Below are positions 7,009 to 7,710 of a stretch of 7,710 bases of DNA, in pieces. Each line of letters opens with the position of its first letter. The stretch's first letter is position 1. Location of the stretch: the NCBI GenBank assembly GCA_043777755.1, contig JAYWHK010000249.1, positions 1-7,710 on the forward strand. Reading direction: 5' to 3'. Source of the DNA: CANHEE01 sp043777755. GTDB taxonomy: Bacteria > Bacteroidota > Bacteroidia > Chitinophagales > Saprospiraceae. A program made the translations under genes and the position numbers. The notes under the pieces are model-generated. The model was not told the origin of the DNA. It saw only the letters and a program-made list of their open reading frames with translations, and ran no database searches.

Positions 7009-7584
7009 ATGAGTAACAAACATTTTTTATTGCAAATTTTTGAGGAAAAAAATTTCAAACCAGAAGATTTAGAACGCATTTTGGAACAGTACCAACGAGT
7101 AGAGTTCGCCAAAAATGACTTTTTGATTGAGCAAGGTCGCACTGCCAATTTTTATTATTTTTTAGAAAGCGGCTATGCCCGTTCCTATTCCATTGACCTC
7201 GAAGGCAATGACATTAGCACCAAATTTTATGCAACGAAAGACCTTGTCATTGATTGGCATTCGTATTTCTTAAAAACCAAATGTCGTGAGGACATTCAAG
7301 CGATTACGCCTTGCGTGGCGTGGAAAATTTCTTTTGAGAATTTTATGAAATTGTTTAGCATAGAGGCGTTCCGTGAAGTCGGACGTACTCGTTTGATTAA
7401 CAATTATTTTGAACTGAAAAACCATTCCGTTTCTGTCATCGCTGACCCTGCAAAAGACCGTTACCTTAATCTTTTAAAAGAAAAACCTGACGTGGTGCAA
7501 AATGTACCTTTGAAACAAATTGCAACCTATCTTGGTATTACGGATACTTCACTGAGCCGAATCCGTAAGGAAATATTAAAATAA
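7009..7584 (+). CDS. Crp/Fnr-family transcriptional regulator
   Basis: A 191-residue cytoplasmic DNA-binding regulator. Residues about 20-110 form a cyclic-nucleotide-binding-type beta roll: FAKNDFLIEQG (33-43) is the usual strand-turn before the first glycine, and YYFLESGYARSY (49-60) matches the F-L-x-x-G core. A dimerisation helix follows at about 110-140. The C-terminal winged helix is short; PLKQIATYLGITDTSLSRIR (167-186) is the helix-turn-helix with an Ile-Ala-x-x-Leu-Gly-Ile core. The phosphate-binding cassette of cAMP-binding Crp proteins (Gly-Glu followed by Arg-Ser/Thr) is not seen around residues 70-95, so cAMP is unlikely to be the ligand. No Fe-S cysteine cluster like that of Fnr is present at the N-terminus. 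Divergent to the MFS gene, so regulation of that transporter is plausible but inferred from arrangement alone. Length is normal for this Bacteroidota group. Confidence 0.88.
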   Translation: MSNKHFLLQIFEEKNFKPEDLERILEQYQRVEFAKNDFLIEQGRTANFYYFLESGYARSYSIDLEGNDISTKFYATKDLVIDWHSYFLKTKCREDIQAITPCVAWKISFENFMKLFSIEAFREVGRTRLINNYFELKNHSVSVIADPAKDRYLNLLKEKPDVVQNVPLKQIATYLGITDTSLSRIRKEILK

Positions 7585-7596
7585 GTACGATGTATT

Positions 7597-7611
7597 ATGT
7601 ACAATGTACAT
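7597..7611. repeat. 15-bp palindrome downstream of the regulator
   Basis: ATGTACA and TGTACAT form a perfect 7-bp inverted repeat around a single central A, starting 12 bases after the regulator stop. The GTAC core also occurs at 7585-7588 just upstream. There is no T-tract, so it is not a standard terminator. It could be a protein-binding palindrome or part of an intergenic repeat. Confidence 0.6.
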
Positions 7612-7615
7612 GAAA

Positions 7616-7630
7616 CGGGATGAAATCCCG
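7616..7630. repeat. GC-rich hairpin with GAA loop
   Basis: CGGGAT (7616-7621), a GAA loop and ATCCCG (7625-7630) form a perfect 6-bp stem, followed by seven A. On the plus strand the stem is followed by A rather than T; on the minus strand the T-tract precedes the stem, so it is not a canonical intrinsic terminator in either direction. It is a local GC-rich island in AT-rich DNA and resembles a REP-like intergenic unit. Confidence 0.55.
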
Positions 7631-7643
7631 AAAAAAATAGAAC

Positions 7644-7710
7644 ACTGATTGGACTGATTTTCATGATTTATCATGAAATACGTATAATAAAATCTTGATT
7701 TATCATGAAA
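7644..7710. repeat. degenerate 9-base tandem repeat, hairpin and 15-bp direct repeat at the window edge
   Basis: From 7644 the sequence steps with a 9-base period: ACTGATTGG, ACTGATTTT, CATGATTTA, TCATGAAAT. The arms TTTCATGA (7659-7666) and TCATGAAA (7671-7678) make an 8-bp hairpin with a TTTA loop. The 15 bases TGATTTATCATGAAA at 7664-7678 recur exactly at 7696-7710, 32 bases on, and may continue past the window end. No coding frame of interest is visible. Confidence 0.65.

Noticed and set aside
7616..7637. Intrinsic terminator of the regulator gene
   Set aside because: The hairpin is followed by A, not T, on the plus strand, and on the minus strand the T-tract comes before the stem.
7664..7710. 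CRISPR-like repeat pair
   Set aside because: Only two 15-bp copies with a 17-base gap, AT-rich and with no cas genes nearby; too short for CRISPR repeats.

Overview
The window looks like chromosomal DNA of a Bacteroidota member (Cytophaga/Flavobacteria type). The grounds are a type IX secretion (T9SS) type A sorting tail on the large protein, Bacteroidota-style TAnnTTTG promoter elements, AT-rich codon use, and a short Crp/Fnr-type regulator of the kind common in that phylum. No species can be named from the sequence.

Layout. Positions 1-97 are an extremely AT-rich leader. Positions 98-5038 (+) hold one 1646-residue multidomain gene. It encodes an unassigned N-terminal domain, an Ig-like domain, a clan GH-A (GH5-like) glycoside hydrolase barrel split by two tandem CBM4/9-like modules, a beta-rich domain, plant-type leucine-rich repeats, an Ig-like domain and a T9SS sorting tail. 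A strong intrinsic terminator (5050-5079) follows. Next come a small six-TM, DUF998-like membrane protein (5105-5722, +) and, convergent with it, a YbjJ-type MFS transporter (5735-6871, -). Divergent from the transporter is a Crp/Fnr-family regulator (7009-7584, +). The 137-bp gap between these two carries a recognisable -7 element for each gene. The last 126 bases (7585-7710) are non-coding and full of small palindromes and short repeats, and run off the window end.

How the parts relate. The large protein reads as a secreted or cell-surface polysaccharide-degrading enzyme with several accessory binding domains, but it has no visible signal peptide, so its 5' end may be truncated or rearranged. 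The transporter and the divergent regulator are a plausible regulator/target pair (inference from arrangement only). The DUF998-like gene is separated from the hydrolase by the terminator, so it is probably not in the same operon.

I found no RNA genes, CRISPR array, transposase or phage genes. The least ordinary items are the architecture and N-terminus of the giant hydrolase and the repeat cluster at the right edge. Nothing here is strong evidence of an entirely new system.
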